Of a DNA stretch of 64,000 nt, positions 46,156-54,407 are shown one piece after another. The position numbers and the translations under genes are program-made. Position 1 is the first letter of the stretch. Each line of letters opens with the position of its first letter. The notes beneath the pieces were generated by a model. That model saw nothing but the letters and a program-made list of their open reading frames with translations. It made no database searches and had not been told where the DNA came from. The DNA comes from Alphaproteobacteria bacterium (GTDB lineage Bacteria; Pseudomonadota; Alphaproteobacteria; Sphingomonadales; Kordiimonadaceae), in assembly GCA_021774695.1 (NCBI GenBank), contig JAJFIU010000162.1, positions 124,001-188,000 of the forward strand, written 5' to 3'.

Positions 46156-48576
46156 TTATTCATAACGAAGGGCCTGAATTGGATTTGAGCGCGCCACCGA
46201 TGCTGCGTGCATGGCGACAATGCCCCAAGCTGCAACCACACCAATCATTCCGGCAATAGCGATGATGCCAACCGGCAGTCCAATACGATCTGAGAAGAAA
46301 TCCAGATATAAATCCATGCTGAAATAGGCGAGCGGCAGCGCGACAAGCAAAGCCCACAACACCGGCTTGGAAAACTGCCAAATTAACAGGCGCACCACTT
46401 GTGGGACACTTGCACCCATTATCTTGCGAATGCCGATCTCTTTAGTGCGCTGTTCGGCCATAAAGGCTGCCAGCCCAAACAATCCAATCAGCGCAAGCGA
46501 CAAAGCAAGGACGGCAAACGCGGCTAGCGCAATATTAATCGACCGGTATATCGTATAGACATCTTCAAAAGCTTCGTTGAGAAACTTGCTTTGCATGGGA
46601 TAGTTTGGAATTACCCGGTCCCAAACCACCTCCATGTCTTGCAGCGTTTGCTGCACATCTACCGGTTTAAACCGAACCGCTCCGACACGCTGGCCGCTTT
46701 CAACCCTAAAAGTGAATGGTTTTAACTTATTGTGAAACCCGAGGAAGTTCTGATTTTCAACCACGCCAACAATGGTGAGTTGAATAGAACCTTCGTCCAA
46801 TATCTGGTGAAATGACTGGCCAATAGCTGCATCAGGCGAAGCAAATCCAAGTTGATCCACTGCCAATTCATTAACCAGAACATTGGCTTGCTGGGCTCCC
46901 TCGACAGGGCCATCAAAGGCAACATCACGCGACACATTACGCCCCGCGATTAAGGCCACATCCAAGGTCGATAAAAATTCATAATCAATTCTGAGCCTAT
47001 TCATAGAGAAGCCCGTGGCCTCATCGCCCGGATTAATATTTGCTTCAAACGAGCTATTGTTTTGCTCAAAAGGCACCTGCGACATAAACGAAACATTCTC
47101 AACATTTGGCAGTCGCACTAACTCGTTTCGAAGCGTGTCAGTTTGCTGTGCAATCTCCTCAACGTCCAGGCGTTCCAGCACCAAAATCTGGTCGGTTGGG
47201 AACAGATCAATCGTCTGCTTCACTTTTTGGTTTTGGAAATACATCACCATCACCATCGCCAGCATAAAAATGGCGATAACAAATTGAAGCCCTATCATTG
47301 TGGCACGCACAATCGATGTACGCGCGCCGCCGCTATTGCCGTCTTTCAGGCTATCAATTGGTGTGGTTCGCGTAATCAGGTAGGCCGGATAACCGCCTGA
47401 GATCAGCCCAACAGCAAGTGTGGTTAGGGCGAGCCATGGCAATATTGACAGGTGGTTAAGTGTCACCACCTTGCCCAGGCTTTGGTTGAAGAAGGGAACA
47501 ATCAATTCAAGAAGAACAAGGGCTATCATCAAAGCAATTAACGCAACGATCAGACTTTCAGTCAAAAACTGGATCAAAAGCTGTCTGCGCCCGGCGCCCA
47601 GTGTGCGCCGAAGCCCCACTTCGCGGGCGCGACCCATGTTTTGAGCTGTCGCAAGATTGGTATAGTTCACGCAGGCAACCACAAGCACCAGCATAGCCAA
47701 GATCGAAATACTGTCGATCACAGGTAAGCCGATCGCTTCCCAAAAAGCCGTATTTGCTTGGGTAAGGGGTTCCAGCGTGACGCCAATGATAAATTCTTTG
47801 CTGTCTTCTGCAAAATGTTGCTCGTATGTAGTCTCTAAACTTGTCTCCAGCTCAGCAACATCATGATTGGGCGGTGCCAGCAGATACATGCGATTGCCGA
47901 GAGAGATGTTCCCCCAGTCTATGGCCGGGTCATAATCGATAAGTTTTTTCAAGGCCAACATCGGTGCCAACACCGTCATATCGTCCTCACCCAAAACAGA
48001 AGAATTGAAATGGGTGTTCGCTGGCAAGTCTTCCACCACAGCGGCGACAGTTAAGCTGTTCTGATGGTCCAGTAAAATGGTCCGCCCCATGACGTCAACG
48101 TCGCCGAAAAACTTTTCGGCAGCTGACCGGGTAAAAATAACAGAAGATGGATCATTAAGGGCTGAAGCGTCGCCGGTAATATACTCCAGATCAAATATCT
48201 TGGTGAAATCGGCGTCAGCGAAACGAATTTCCTGATAATAATCATCATCGCCGATAGTGACCAGAAATTCCTGGCGTTTTATCCGCGCCATTGCCTCCAG
48301 CTGGGGCATGCCTGTTTTCAAAAATTCCCCAAAAGCAGCGTATGTGGTATCGGCTCTTTTTATGCCGATATTGGCTGCTGGTGAAAAAATTGAATTTATC
48401 GTATAAATACGGTCCGTATTGGCAAAATTCCTATCGTGATTTCTCTCATAATCAACAAGTACCGATCCAAAAACATAGACAGTCAGGCCAATGGCCAAAC
48501 CGATAATATTGATGAAGGCGTATAAGCGGTTTTTCAGAATATTTCTAAGCGCAATTATGATGTAGTTTTTAAGCAT
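46156..48576 (-). CDS. FtsX/MacB-type ABC permease, copy 1 (most divergent)
   Basis: An 806-residue permease of the same design but clearly the outlier of the four. After the shared ALRNILKNRLYAFINIIGLAIGL, span 1 continues VYVFGSVLVDYERNHD instead of the LIMLFVRDELSYD form of the other three. The first-half cytoplasmic motif is RAREVGLRRTLGAGRRQLL, the second RTKEIGIRKIMGASVPQVV, and it ends PIQALRYE. Periplasmic domain 1 keeps the EKFFGDVDVMGRTI block. It is the first permease gene, 88 bases after the ATPase gene. It may form a heteromer with one of the other copies or recognise a different partner (inference). Confidence 0.88.
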   Translation of the reverse strand: MLKNYIIIALRNILKNRLYAFINIIGLAIGLTVYVFGSVLVDYERNHDRNFANTDRIYTINSIFSPAANIGIKRADTTYAAFGEFLKTGMPQLEAMARIKRQEFLVTIGDDDYYQEIRFADADFTKIFDLEYITGDASALNDPSSVIFTRSAAEKFFGDVDVMGRTILLDHQNSLTVAAVVEDLPANTHFNSSVLGEDDMTVLAPMLALKKLIDYDPAIDWGNISLGNRMYLLAPPNHDVAELETSLETTYEQHFAEDSKEFIIGVTLEPLTQANTAFWEAIGLPVIDSISILAMLVLVVACVNYTNLATAQNMGRAREVGLRRTLGAGRRQLLIQFLTESLIVALIALMIALVLLELIVPFFNQSLGKVVTLNHLSILPWLALTTLAVGLISGGYPAYLITRTTPIDSLKDGNSGGARTSIVRATMIGLQFVIAIFMLAMVMVMYFQNQKVKQTIDLFPTDQILVLERLDVEEIAQQTDTLRNELVRLPNVENVSFMSQVPFEQNNSSFEANINPGDEATGFSMNRLRIDYEFLSTLDVALIAGRNVSRDVAFDGPVEGAQQANVLVNELAVDQLGFASPDAAIGQSFHQILDEGSIQLTIVGVVENQNFLGFHNKLKPFTFRVESGQRVGAVRFKPVDVQQTLQDMEVVWDRVIPNYPMQSKFLNEAFEDVYTIYRSINIALAAFAVLALSLALIGLFGLAAFMAEQRTKEIGIRKIMGASVPQVVRLLIWQFSKPVLWALLVALPLAYFSMDLYLDFFSDRIGLPVGIIAIAGMIGVVAAWGIVAMHAASVARSNPIQALRYE

Positions 48577-48664
48577 CCTCGCATCCTCTGCTCTATTATA
48601 TTTTTATTGAGCGTTAGTACCGTCGTGACCCATTTTTGGGTTCTGTCGTTATCTTTTTGTCTAA

Positions 48665-49348
48665 TTAAACAGCAGCCCTCAGGTTTTCGGTTACAACATG
48701 CCCGTCAAACAGGTTGATTGTGCGGCGTGCGTAATCGGCGTGGGCCGGGCTGTGGGTTACCATTACAATGGTAGTGCCTTCGGCGTTCAGCGACTGGAGC
48801 ATCTCCATCACTTCCTGACCGTGGGCACTGTCCAGGTTCCCGGTTGGCTCATCCGCAAGGATCATGGCTTGATCGCCGACAACAGCGCGGGCCACAGCAA
48901 CACGTTGTTGCTGACCGCCAGAAAGCTGGCTTGGCATATGCTTGGCACGGTGGGCAATTCCCACTTTGTCCATAACCTTGGCAACCCGTTCGCGCCGAAC
49001 GGCGGCTGGGATGTTGTGGTACAGCAATGCTAGTTCAATATTTTCTTCAACGGTCAATTCGTCGATCAAGTTGAAAGACTGGAAAATGAAGCCGATATTT
49101 TGTTTTCTGATGTTGGACAATTTTGATTCCGGATACCCGGCAACATTTTCGCCCATGAAAATATAGTCACCGTCGGAGGGGCTATCGAGCATCCCGACGA
49201 TATTCAAAAGTGTTGATTTTCCGCATCCAGACGGGCCCATGATCGCAACGAACTCGCCGCTTTCTATTTCGATATTAACATTATCTAGTGCCACGGTTTC
49301 AACCTCGTCGGTCCGATAAAACTTAGAGAGATTGTGCAACTTCAGCAT
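48665..49348 (-). CDS. MacB/LolD-type ABC transporter ATPase
   Basis: A 227-residue stand-alone nucleotide-binding subunit: Walker A GPSGCGKST (about 39-47), Q-loop FIFQSFNL, signature LSGGQQQRVAVARAV, Walker B MILADEPTGNLDS, and H-loop MVTHSPAHADYA. The LolD/MacB/FtsE-type sequence fits FtsX-fold permeases. It is the only ATPase in the operon and must energise all four permeases downstream, unless some are silent. It lies 100 bases after the adaptor gene; that gap holds only a weak hairpin (CTCTGC/GCAGAG with a 12-base loop). Confidence 0.95.
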   Translation of the reverse strand: MLKLHNLSKFYRTDEVETVALDNVNIEIESGEFVAIMGPSGCGKSTLLNIVGMLDSPSDGDYIFMGENVAGYPESKLSNIRKQNIGFIFQSFNLIDELTVEENIELALLYHNIPAAVRRERVAKVMDKVGIAHRAKHMPSQLSGGQQQRVAVARAVVGDQAMILADEPTGNLDSAHGQEVMEMLQSLNAEGTTIVMVTHSPAHADYARRTINLFDGHVVTENLRAAV

Positions 49349-49448
49349 GCCGTGTTCCTTTCTTTATTTTTTTAATTTATACTCTGCTTTTTACTGTTCG
49401 CAGAGCGTTCCTTTTGTCGTGTCCCGAGCCAAATTTTTAACTTGGAGA

Positions 49449-50795
49449 TTAGTCGTCACCGGACAATCGCAACCTGTCCATTTCAACAAAACTACTGTAA
49501 GGTGACGTTACAACGCGTTCCCCGATTTCCAGTCCTTCCAGAACTTCGATGAAGCGCGAATTGCGGCGCCCAAGGCGAACTGTTCGCTTAACAGCCTGCG
49601 CGCCGTCTTCGGTGACAACAAAAACCCAGTTGCCGCCAGTATCCTGATAAAAAGCACCATTGGGTATAAGGGCCGCCTTGGTGGCATCACCGAGCGTTAG
49701 TTTGGTTTGCAGGGTTTGCCCGCGGCGTATGTCGGCGGGCTGCGTGTCTGCAAAAACAAAATCAACTTCAAACTGACCGTTAGTTACCTGCGGGTATATT
49801 TTCGCAATTGTCATGCGGTAGCTGATGCCGCCGCGTTCAAACACTGCCTCCTGGCCAATATCGACACGCCCCAAATAAAATTCATCGATATTAGCAGTGA
49901 GTTTGTAATTATCAGGGTCATCAATTTGACCCAACCGATTACCGCGCGGAATATTCTCGCCGACTTCGACATTGAAACCAGACAGTTTGCCGTCCACAGG
50001 TGCGCGTACATTCAGGTTATCAAGGTTTTTGCGAGCAGCAACGAGGCTTTCTTCAAGCCGTACTGCAGCTTCGCGCAAGAAAACTAGCTGGCTCTCTTGC
50101 AGGCGCGCGTCCGTCGCTTGGCTTTCCAGCGTCAATTCCCGGCGGTTAATATTATATTCCAGATTATCTTCACTATCTTCGAGCTGACGCGTCGGAATAG
50201 CGTTGGTTTTCACCAACTCCCGCTCACGTTCCACTTTACGCGTCAAAGTTTTGATCTGATAATTGAAATCCACCAAATTACGCTTGTGGCCCAGGCGATT
50301 TTGCTCGAGCTGCAATTCCTGCGACCTCATATTGTTCAGTTGCTCGGTTACACGGGTTTCGTTGGCGGTGAAACTAACTTGCAGATTGCTGTTAGACAGC
50401 TCGACGATCAGATCGCCCTTTTTGAGCATGGTGCCATCCTCAACGAGGATACGCTCAACCCGGCCACCTTCTATTGCATCAAGAAAAAGCGTTTTCAGCG
50501 GCGTCACACGGCCTCGAACCGGAATAAAATCTTCAAAGGTACCCTCGGTGACTGGGGATATGACAATGCGGCTTTCGTTAACCCTGAAGGTGCGCCCGCC
50601 AGCTGCGTCGTTCACCAACATCCAAACCACGCCTGCAAGGGCAAGAATAGCCACCGCAATACCTGCGGTTTTCCAGGGTGTTTTTTTCTTTTCCACCTTC
50701 CGGTCCATGCCAGCACCGGACGCTGCCCGGTCAGTCCCTGCCGTCTTGCCTCCGTACATGGAAATAGGCGTCCCAGATGTTTGTTTATTTTCCAT
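49449..50795 (-). CDS. HlyD/MacA-type periplasmic adaptor (membrane fusion protein)
   Basis: A 448-residue adaptor: cytoplasmic N-terminus, one membrane span at ~43-65 (WKTAGIAVAILALAGVVWML), a first barrel/lipoyl half (GRVTPLKTLFLDAIEGGRVERILVEDG), a long coiled-coil hairpin (~140-265, rich in Glu/Arg/Gln/Leu), the second lipoyl half (NVRAPVDGKLSGFNVEVGENI) and a beta-barrel plus membrane-proximal domain (to ~440; LIPNGAFYQDTGGNWVF). Such adaptors bridge MacB-like permeases to a TolC-type outer-membrane channel; no such channel gene is in the window. It is the first gene of the operon, 47 bases or so downstream of the predicted sigma-54 start site. Confidence 0.9.
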   Translation of the reverse strand: MENKQTSGTPISMYGGKTAGTDRAASGAGMDRKVEKKKTPWKTAGIAVAILALAGVVWMLVNDAAGGRTFRVNESRIVISPVTEGTFEDFIPVRGRVTPLKTLFLDAIEGGRVERILVEDGTMLKKGDLIVELSNSNLQVSFTANETRVTEQLNNMRSQELQLEQNRLGHKRNLVDFNYQIKTLTRKVERERELVKTNAIPTRQLEDSEDNLEYNINRRELTLESQATDARLQESQLVFLREAAVRLEESLVAARKNLDNLNVRAPVDGKLSGFNVEVGENIPRGNRLGQIDDPDNYKLTANIDEFYLGRVDIGQEAVFERGGISYRMTIAKIYPQVTNGQFEVDFVFADTQPADIRRGQTLQTKLTLGDATKAALIPNGAFYQDTGGNWVFVVTEDGAQAVKRTVRLGRRNSRFIEVLEGLEIGERVVTSPYSSFVEMDRLRLSGDD

Positions 50796-50851
50796 CGCTA
50801 TGTAGTCTTCCGTTTTTCGCTTTTTGATAGCGCTTTTATTGTCCCATTAGG

Positions 50852-50867
50852 AGCAAAGGCTATGCCA
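50852..50867 (-). promoter_or_regulatory. Sigma-54 promoter for the ABC operon
   Basis: On the minus strand this reads TGGCAT-AGCCT-TTGCT, against the sigma-54 consensus TGGCAC-N5-TTGCW. The -24 GG and -12 GC are separated by exactly 10 bases. Transcription would begin near 50842 and reach the adaptor ATG at 50795. The divergent gene encodes a sigma-54-dependent activator, which supports the call. Confidence 0.85.
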
Positions 50868-50906
50868 ACTATTAAACTATTGATTTATATAAGCTTTATG
50901 TAAAGC

Positions 50907-50967
50907 TGTCCGATTTTGAACATTATTTCCTGTACGATTTCGAACACTTTGTGTACGGTTTCGAACA
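50907..50967. promoter_or_regulatory. Three 16-bp activator sites (upstream activating sequences)
   Basis: TGTCCGATTTTGAACA at 50907, TGTACGATTTCGAACA at 50931 and TGTACGGTTTCGAACA at 50952. Each is an imperfect inverted repeat of type TGTWCG-N4-CGAACA. Centres are 24 and 21 bases apart, about two helical turns. They sit roughly 65-125 bases upstream of the predicted sigma-54 start site and just before the response-regulator ATG (50996), as expected for enhancer sites bound by its Fis-type domain, possibly with autoregulation. Confidence 0.8.
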
Positions 50968-50995
50968 GGCCCCTAATCACCATACAGGACATTCG

Positions 50996-52420
50996 ATGCT
51001 TCAGCAAAACGGCTCAATTCTAATTGTAGACGACGATGAGGATATCCTTGTTGCGGTAAAACTGCTGCTTAAACGCCATTTCGATACCGTCATTACATGT
51101 AGCAACCCCGAAGATATACCCGTGCTGATGAAGGCCCATTTGTTCGACGCTATCTTGCTCGATATGAATTTTGGGCCCGGCGAATCCTCTGGGAAACAGG
51201 GCTTCCATTGGTTGGGGCAAATTTTGGCGATCGACCCACGAGCGATTGTTATCATGATCACAGCTCACGGCGGCGTTAATGTTGCGGTGGAAGCCATGAA
51301 ACAAGGGGCGACCGACTTTGTAGCAAAGCCCTGGCAAAATGAAAAACTGGTTGCCACGCTTTCCACCAGTGTGAAATTGAGGCGTAGCCGAAGCGAAGCC
51401 GATAAACTGAAAAAAACCAATAAGGCGCTAGCCGCTGTTGCCAGCGAACCAAAGCAACCCATACTGGGCAACAGCCCGGCCATTGCTGAGGTCCTGTCGA
51501 TCATCGCGCGCACCGCCCCCACAGACGCCAATGTTCTCATCCTGGGAGAAAATGGTACCGGTAAAGAACTGGTTGCCCGCGAACTTCATCGCTTATCCAA
51601 ACGATCCGAAAATATTTTCATGTCCGTTGATTTGGGTGCGGTACCCGAAAGCTTGTTCGAGTCGGAGTTATTTGGTCACAAAAAGGGGTCTTTTACCGAT
51701 GCACGTGAAGATCGGATCGGACGCCTTCAGGCGGCAGAGGGCGGCACGTTATTTCTTGACGAAATTGGCAACCTGCCGCTGCATCTGCAAGCAAAATTAT
51801 TGACCGTCCTGGAGGCGCGGGAAGTAGTCCCGGTGGGCTCAAGAACACCGGTCGCCATTGATATTCGCGTGATTGCGGCCACGAATGTTGCTCTTAATAA
51901 ATTGAAAGACGAAGACATTTTTCGCCAGGACCTGTTGTTCCGACTAAACACGGTTGAAGTCCACGTACCACCGCTTCGCGACAGACGACAGGACATAGCG
52001 GAAATCGCCCGACATTACAGCGAACTCTATTGCCGTAAATACGATAAACCTGAAAAAGAATTTACCCCTGAGGCACTGTTTGCGATGACAAATTATAGCT
52101 GGCCCGGCAATGTAAGAGCGCTGCGCCACTCCATTGAGCGGGCGGTTATTCTGTCGGACAGCGGCGCGTACACGGCTCTTGATTTTCAAATGGACTCGTC
52201 TGTCAGTAACACTCCGCAATCTGGTGCATTATTGCCTCAAGACGGCGATCATACCGCGGCAAGCTCGGCAGACCCCAATGACCTGAATTTGGAAAGAATA
52301 GAAAAAAGCGCAATTGCCGGTGCGCTGAAAAAACACCGGTATAATATCAGTCATGCAGCAAAGGAACTGGGGATTACCCGGGCGGCACTGTATCGCAGGA
52401 TGGAAAAACATGGGCTTTAA
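50996..52420 (+). CDS. NtrC-family sigma-54-dependent response regulator
   Basis: A 474-residue regulator: receiver domain (residues ~6-125, phospho-acceptor Asp56 in AILLDMNFGPGE, Lys in VAKPW); AAA+ domain (~150-385; Walker A GENGTGKE, sigma-54 contact loop GSFTDA, Walker B GGTLFLDEIG, RVIAATN, sensor-like FRLNTVEVHVPPLRDR); and a C-terminal Fis-type HTH (IAGALKKHRYNISHAAKELGITRAALYRRM). The contact loop differs from the canonical GAFTGA but keeps the Thr. The start is ATG 50996 with AGGA upstream; the GTG at 50951 would lie inside an activator site. Predicted to activate the divergent ABC operon. Confidence 0.95.
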   Translation: MLQQNGSILIVDDDEDILVAVKLLLKRHFDTVITCSNPEDIPVLMKAHLFDAILLDMNFGPGESSGKQGFHWLGQILAIDPRAIVIMITAHGGVNVAVEAMKQGATDFVAKPWQNEKLVATLSTSVKLRRSRSEADKLKKTNKALAAVASEPKQPILGNSPAIAEVLSIIARTAPTDANVLILGENGTGKELVARELHRLSKRSENIFMSVDLGAVPESLFESELFGHKKGSFTDAREDRIGRLQAAEGGTLFLDEIGNLPLHLQAKLLTVLEAREVVPVGSRTPVAIDIRVIAATNVALNKLKDEDIFRQDLLFRLNTVEVHVPPLRDRRQDIAEIARHYSELYCRKYDKPEKEFTPEALFAMTNYSWPGNVRALRHSIERAVILSDSGAYTALDFQMDSSVSNTPQSGALLPQDGDHTAASSADPNDLNLERIEKSAIAGALKKHRYNISHAAKELGITRAALYRRMEKHGL

Positions 52421-53762
52421 ACGTTTCAGCGTCTTGCTGGCCGGCAGGCTTGTGATAATAATGCTCACGCTTATGGGCCTGAGCTATCTGTTTTCTGTTC
52501 CGGGTTACCACGCAGCGACATTTCTAACATTCTGCATCCTGGTGTTTCTTGCAGCCGAGGTTTTTCAATTTGTTAAGCGGACAAACGCAGAAATTTCCCG
52601 GTTTCTGGATGCTGCTCGCTATGCCGATTTCAGCCAACGTTTTCGCATGCATGATTTGGGCGCAGGTTTTGGGGAGCTGGGCGAAACCTTCACCGATATT
52701 TTACGGCGCTTTCAGGAAGTTCGGGCAACAAAAGAGAAGGAACTGCGCCACTTGAAAGCACTGATCGAACATGTGCCGGTTCCGCTTTTATCTCTGCATT
52801 CTGACGGCGCGCTAAATGTTTGGAACAACGCAGCAAGAAGGCTATTTGGTACAACACCAGCAACCCACCTGAGCCATCTCGCGCAGTTTGGCACCAGCTT
52901 TCAAAAAGAGGTCGCTACCATAGAACCCGGCGAAAGACGCTTGGTCGCTTTTGACGCCGACGGTGTAGAGCAGCAGATGATGCTGGCCGCGACAAAAATT
53001 ATCATTGATAGCAAACCCGAAAAACTGTTTAGCCTTCAAAATATCCAGTCCGAGCTGGACATCGCTCAGCTTCAAGCCTGGCAAGATCTGGTCAGGGTGT
53101 TAACGCACGAAATTATGAATTCGATAACACCGGTGGCGTCGCTTGCTAAAACCGCCGTTGACCTGGTTGATGATGCGGCAGCCAAAGTAAAAAATAACCC
53201 TGAGGTTGTTGCAGAGCTGGCTGATGTAAAAGATGCAGTCAACACGGTGGCCCGTCGCTCTGACCGGCTCAGCCAGTTTGTCTCCAGCTATCGCAGCCTA
53301 ACCCGCTTGCCGCCGCCCGAGCGCACGCTGGTTCGCCTGCAGGAACTTTTCGAAAATATGGAACGGCTTTTCCGCGAAGAATGGCAAGCAGAAGGCATTA
53401 CACTGCACACCTCGGTTGAACCCGCCGCCCTTGATGTCTCCGCTGACAGCGATATGCTCGAGCAAATCCTTATCAACATGCTCAAAAATGCTGGCCAAGC
53501 TCTTGCTGGAAAAGAAGACGGCTGTGTGTGGTTGTTTGCTCGCCTGAATAAACGCGGCAGGGTAGCAATAGAAGTGGCAGACAATGGGCCGGGCATCCCA
53601 GCCGATATAGCCAAACAAATATTTGTACCTTTTTTCACCACCAAACGGTCCGGCAGTGGTGTTGGCCTTGCTCTTACGCGTCAGGTGATGATCTCCCACG
53701 GCGGGGCGGTTAGCCTGTCGGAGCGTGACGGCGGCGGAGCTGCTTTCTCGCTGACGTTTTAG
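52410..53762 (+). CDS. Membrane sensor histidine kinase
   Basis: A 450-residue partner of the upstream regulator, overlapping its stop by 11 bases (ATG at 52410). Two adjacent spans near residues 8-50 (FSVLLAGRLVIIMLTLMGLSY and ATFLTFCILVFLAAEVFQF) have almost no periplasmic loop between them, so the stimulus is probably sensed in the membrane or cytoplasm. A PAS-like domain (~115-215; ALIEHVPVPLLSLHSDGALN), the phospho-acceptor His233 in LTHEIMNSITP, and an HATPase with N-box MLKNAGQAL, DNGPGIP and FFTTKRSGSGVGLALTRQV follow. NtrY-like arrangement. Confidence 0.93.
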   Translation: MGFKRFSVLLAGRLVIIMLTLMGLSYLFSVPGYHAATFLTFCILVFLAAEVFQFVKRTNAEISRFLDAARYADFSQRFRMHDLGAGFGELGETFTDILRRFQEVRATKEKELRHLKALIEHVPVPLLSLHSDGALNVWNNAARRLFGTTPATHLSHLAQFGTSFQKEVATIEPGERRLVAFDADGVEQQMMLAATKIIIDSKPEKLFSLQNIQSELDIAQLQAWQDLVRVLTHEIMNSITPVASLAKTAVDLVDDAAAKVKNNPEVVAELADVKDAVNTVARRSDRLSQFVSSYRSLTRLPPPERTLVRLQELFENMERLFREEWQAEGITLHTSVEPAALDVSADSDMLEQILINMLKNAGQALAGKEDGCVWLFARLNKRGRVAIEVADNGPGIPADIAKQIFVPFFTTKRSGSGVGLALTRQVMISHGGAVSLSERDGGGAAFSLTF

Positions 53763-53780
53763 GCGCGAAGAACCTGCTCG

Positions 53781-53828
53781 GAAATCACTGCGGAAATCAC
53801 TGTGAAAATCACTGTGAAAATCACTGGG
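53781..53828. repeat. Four 12-bp tandem repeats
   Basis: GAAATCACTGCG, GAAATCACTGTG, AAAATCACTGTG and AAAATCACTGGG lie head to tail between the convergent kinase and Lrp genes; the last unit includes the Lrp stop codon (53821-53823). Confidence 0.9.
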
Positions 53829-54276
53829 CCTGCATGCCGCAATAACGGCCTGTTTCCTTGATCATACGAGTAGTTATGGAGGTATTGAAACGCGACACAC
53901 CAGGTAAGCTGCTAAGCTCCCGCCTCAAAAGATCGTCAAGCGCCGACATATCCGGCGCCAAAACCTCCAAGACATAATCATATTCGCCGGTCACTGCATG
54001 ACAGCATCTTACTGCACGGTGTTGGATGATGGCATCCTCAAATACCTGGTAACGGTCAAACGATACGACCACATGCACCAATGCCCGAATGCCAAGACCG
54101 AGAGCCTGCGGAGATATCCGCGCGCTATACCCTTCGATTGCACCAGATGCTTCCAGCTCTTTCACACGGCTCCAGCACGGCGTTTTGCTCAGGCCTACTT
54201 TTTCACCCAAAATAGTGAAGGAAATCCTGCCGTCACCTTCCAGAGCCGTCAAAATTTTTAGATCAATCAAGTCCAT
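53821..54276 (-). CDS. Lrp/AsnC-family transcription regulator
   Basis: A 151-residue regulator: N-terminal HTH (MDLIDLKILTALEGDGRISF, GEKVGLSKTPCWSRVKELE) and C-terminal RAM ligand-binding domain (VHVVVSFDRYQVFEDAI, AVTGEYDYVLEVLAPD, RFNTSITTRMIKE). It is divergent from the tryptophan-dioxygenase-like gene with 131 bases between starts. This is the usual position for an Lrp protein that responds to the amino acid its neighbour degrades, so tryptophan or a related aromatic is the likely effector (inference). Confidence 0.93.
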   Translation of the reverse strand: MDLIDLKILTALEGDGRISFTILGEKVGLSKTPCWSRVKELEASGAIEGYSARISPQALGLGIRALVHVVVSFDRYQVFEDAIIQHRAVRCCHAVTGEYDYVLEVLAPDMSALDDLLRRELSSLPGVSRFNTSITTRMIKETGRYCGMQAQ

Positions 54277-54407
54277 TATCGTTCCTAAAAATGACCAATT
54301 TACAGATCATTGTCCTTTATATATGGCAATTATAGGAATAAAAAGAACAATGTTCGTGTCAGTAAAGCCTATAGTCCTATTTGAAATTTGGCTAATGAGG
54401 AATGAAA

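Noticed and set aside
38521-48576. Four permease genes as a recent amplification
   Set aside because: The copies differ throughout, including in core motifs, and no long stretch of identical DNA is seen, so the duplication is ancient.
46156-49348. Second sigma-54 promoter inside the ABC operon (gap before copy 1 or before the ATPase gene)
   Set aside because: I found no TGGCAC-N5-TTGCW-like element on the minus strand in these gaps, only a weak hairpin near 49382-49405.
53781-53828. Regular repeats that could suggest a CRISPR array
   Set aside because: The units are 12 bp and contiguous with no spacers; it is a simple tandem repeat. No CRISPR or cas gene was seen anywhere.
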